Shown here piece by piece: positions 12,111 through 12,471 of a stretch of 12,471 nucleotides of DNA (position 1 is its first letter; every line of letters begins with the position of its first letter). This DNA comes from Candidatus Bathyarchaeota archaeon (GTDB lineage: Archaea > Thermoproteota > Bathyarchaeia > Bathyarchaeales > Bathyarchaeaceae): NCBI GenBank assembly GCA_026967815.1, contig JAPUUO010000022.1, positions 1-12,471 of the forward strand. The letters run 5' to 3'. A program made the translations under genes and the position numbers. Under the pieces are notes generated by a model, which did no database searches, was not told where the DNA came from, and saw only the letters and a program-made list of their open reading frames with translations.

Positions 12111-12471
12111 ATGTCAATAAAGAGGCATCCAACAAAATACCTGGGCGAAGAATATCAACGCTTAGTCCATGAAAGCCTGAACTGGGAGCTTAAGGAACTT
12201 CAAAGCCCGAATGAACCTGTCTGCACTGTCGACGGCAAGAAGGTTATCATGCTGTGCGCGAATAACTACCTTAACTTGTCAACTCATCCAAAGCTTGTAA
12301 AAGCTACCATTGAAGCAACCAAGAAGTACGGCGCTGGAGCTGGGAGTGATCGTTCAATCTCTGGCAACATGATTATTCATGAGGAGTTGGATCGTCGGCT
12401 TGCAAAGTTCAAGAAGGCTCCTGCTTCGTTGACTTATCAAACTGGTTTCATGGCGAATCAAGGTCTTATTC
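12111..12471 (+). CDS. kbl: glycine C-acetyltransferase (2-amino-3-ketobutyrate CoA ligase), 5' part
   Basis: This gene is cut by the right edge after 120 codons. It is a PLP-dependent enzyme of the alpha-oxoamine synthase family. The N-terminal region shows CANNYLNLSTHPKLVKATIEA, then YGAGAGSDRSISGNMIIHEELDRRLAKF and YQTGFMANQG, matching the family's NNYLGL..HP, YG.G..S.R.I.G and GF..N elements. Paired with tdh it cleaves 2-amino-3-oxobutyrate with CoA into glycine and acetyl-CoA. An exact GGTGATC ribosome-binding motif (12101-12107) stands 3 bases before the ATG. The PLP lysine lies beyond the window. A different acyl-CoA or amino-acid substrate of the same family remains possible, but the tdh neighbour favours Kbl. 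Confidence 0.9.
   Translation, partial: MSIKRHPTKYLGEEYQRLVHESLNWELKELQSPNEPVCTVDGKKVIMLCANNYLNLSTHPKLVKATIEATKKYGAGAGSDRSISGNMIIHEELDRRLAKFKKAPASLTYQTGFMANQGLI

Noticed and set aside
134..12471. A complete glycine pathway: tdh-kbl producing glycine and an H protein consuming it.
   Set aside because: The genes are about 10 kb apart on opposite strands, and no other glycine cleavage component is present. The H-like gene belongs to the arsenic operon.
1..12471. CRISPR arrays, insertion sequences with transposase, rRNA or intact tRNA genes.
   Set aside because: No regularly spaced repeats, no transposase motifs and no RNA gene signatures were seen on either strand.

Overview
The window looks archaeal. 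Promoters are TATA-box type, several genes start at TTG or GTG, and the Shine-Dalgarno motifs are of the GGTGA/GGAG type. It encodes an archaeal/eukaryotic ribosomal protein (L35Ae), an Hjc-type Holliday junction resolvase and an archaeal COG3199 NAD-kinase-like protein. The base composition is moderate and the intergenic DNA AT-rich. A mesophilic or moderately thermophilic TACK-type archaeon (Bathyarchaeia-like) is my best guess, by inference only; no rRNA or tRNA is present to anchor it.

Region 1 (4-4273) is the most notable part. A divergent promoter at about 3800 drives arsR to the right and a tight leftward operon of nine genes. In order these are an ACR3 arsenite efflux permease, a small Cys-rich zinc ribbon, a stand-alone HdrA-N-like protein, a 2[4Fe-4S] ferredoxin, three tandem DGC-domain (putative zinc-binding) proteins, a GcvH-like protein that keeps the lipoyl-lysine, and a 41-residue small protein. 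Gaps are 4-19 bp and one pair overlaps. I infer that an arsenic-responsive regulator controls efflux together with a lipoyl/iron-sulfur/cysteine redox module. Dihydrolipoyl dithiols are a classic high-affinity target of As(III).

Region 2 (4227-6849) has an L35Ae ribosomal protein whose C-terminus is abnormal and overlaps the end of arsR. A saccharopine/lysine-6-dehydrogenase-like oxidoreductase follows with an oligo-T tract after it. Then come a possible small leftward ORF, an Hjc-like nuclease and a small VapB/DUF7557-like antitoxin-type protein.

Region 3 (6850-8155) has a CBS-domain-pair protein with an inverted repeat over its promoter. Beyond it is a 538-bp gene-free stretch with an unusual set of adjacent hairpins, closed by a perfect 14-bp inverted repeat (7682-7695 with 7955-7968). 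This could be a structured RNA or a small non-autonomous element.

Region 4 (8156-12471) has a YjbQ/UPF0047 protein, a cysteine-free Tag/HhH-GPD-like DNA glycosylase, an ATP-NAD kinase-like protein with a perfect 14-bp palindrome at its promoter, and a CxxCxxCC (YkgJ-type) protein. Next to it is the threonine-catabolic pair tdh-kbl (threonine to 2-amino-3-oxobutyrate to glycine plus acetyl-CoA). kbl runs off the right edge.
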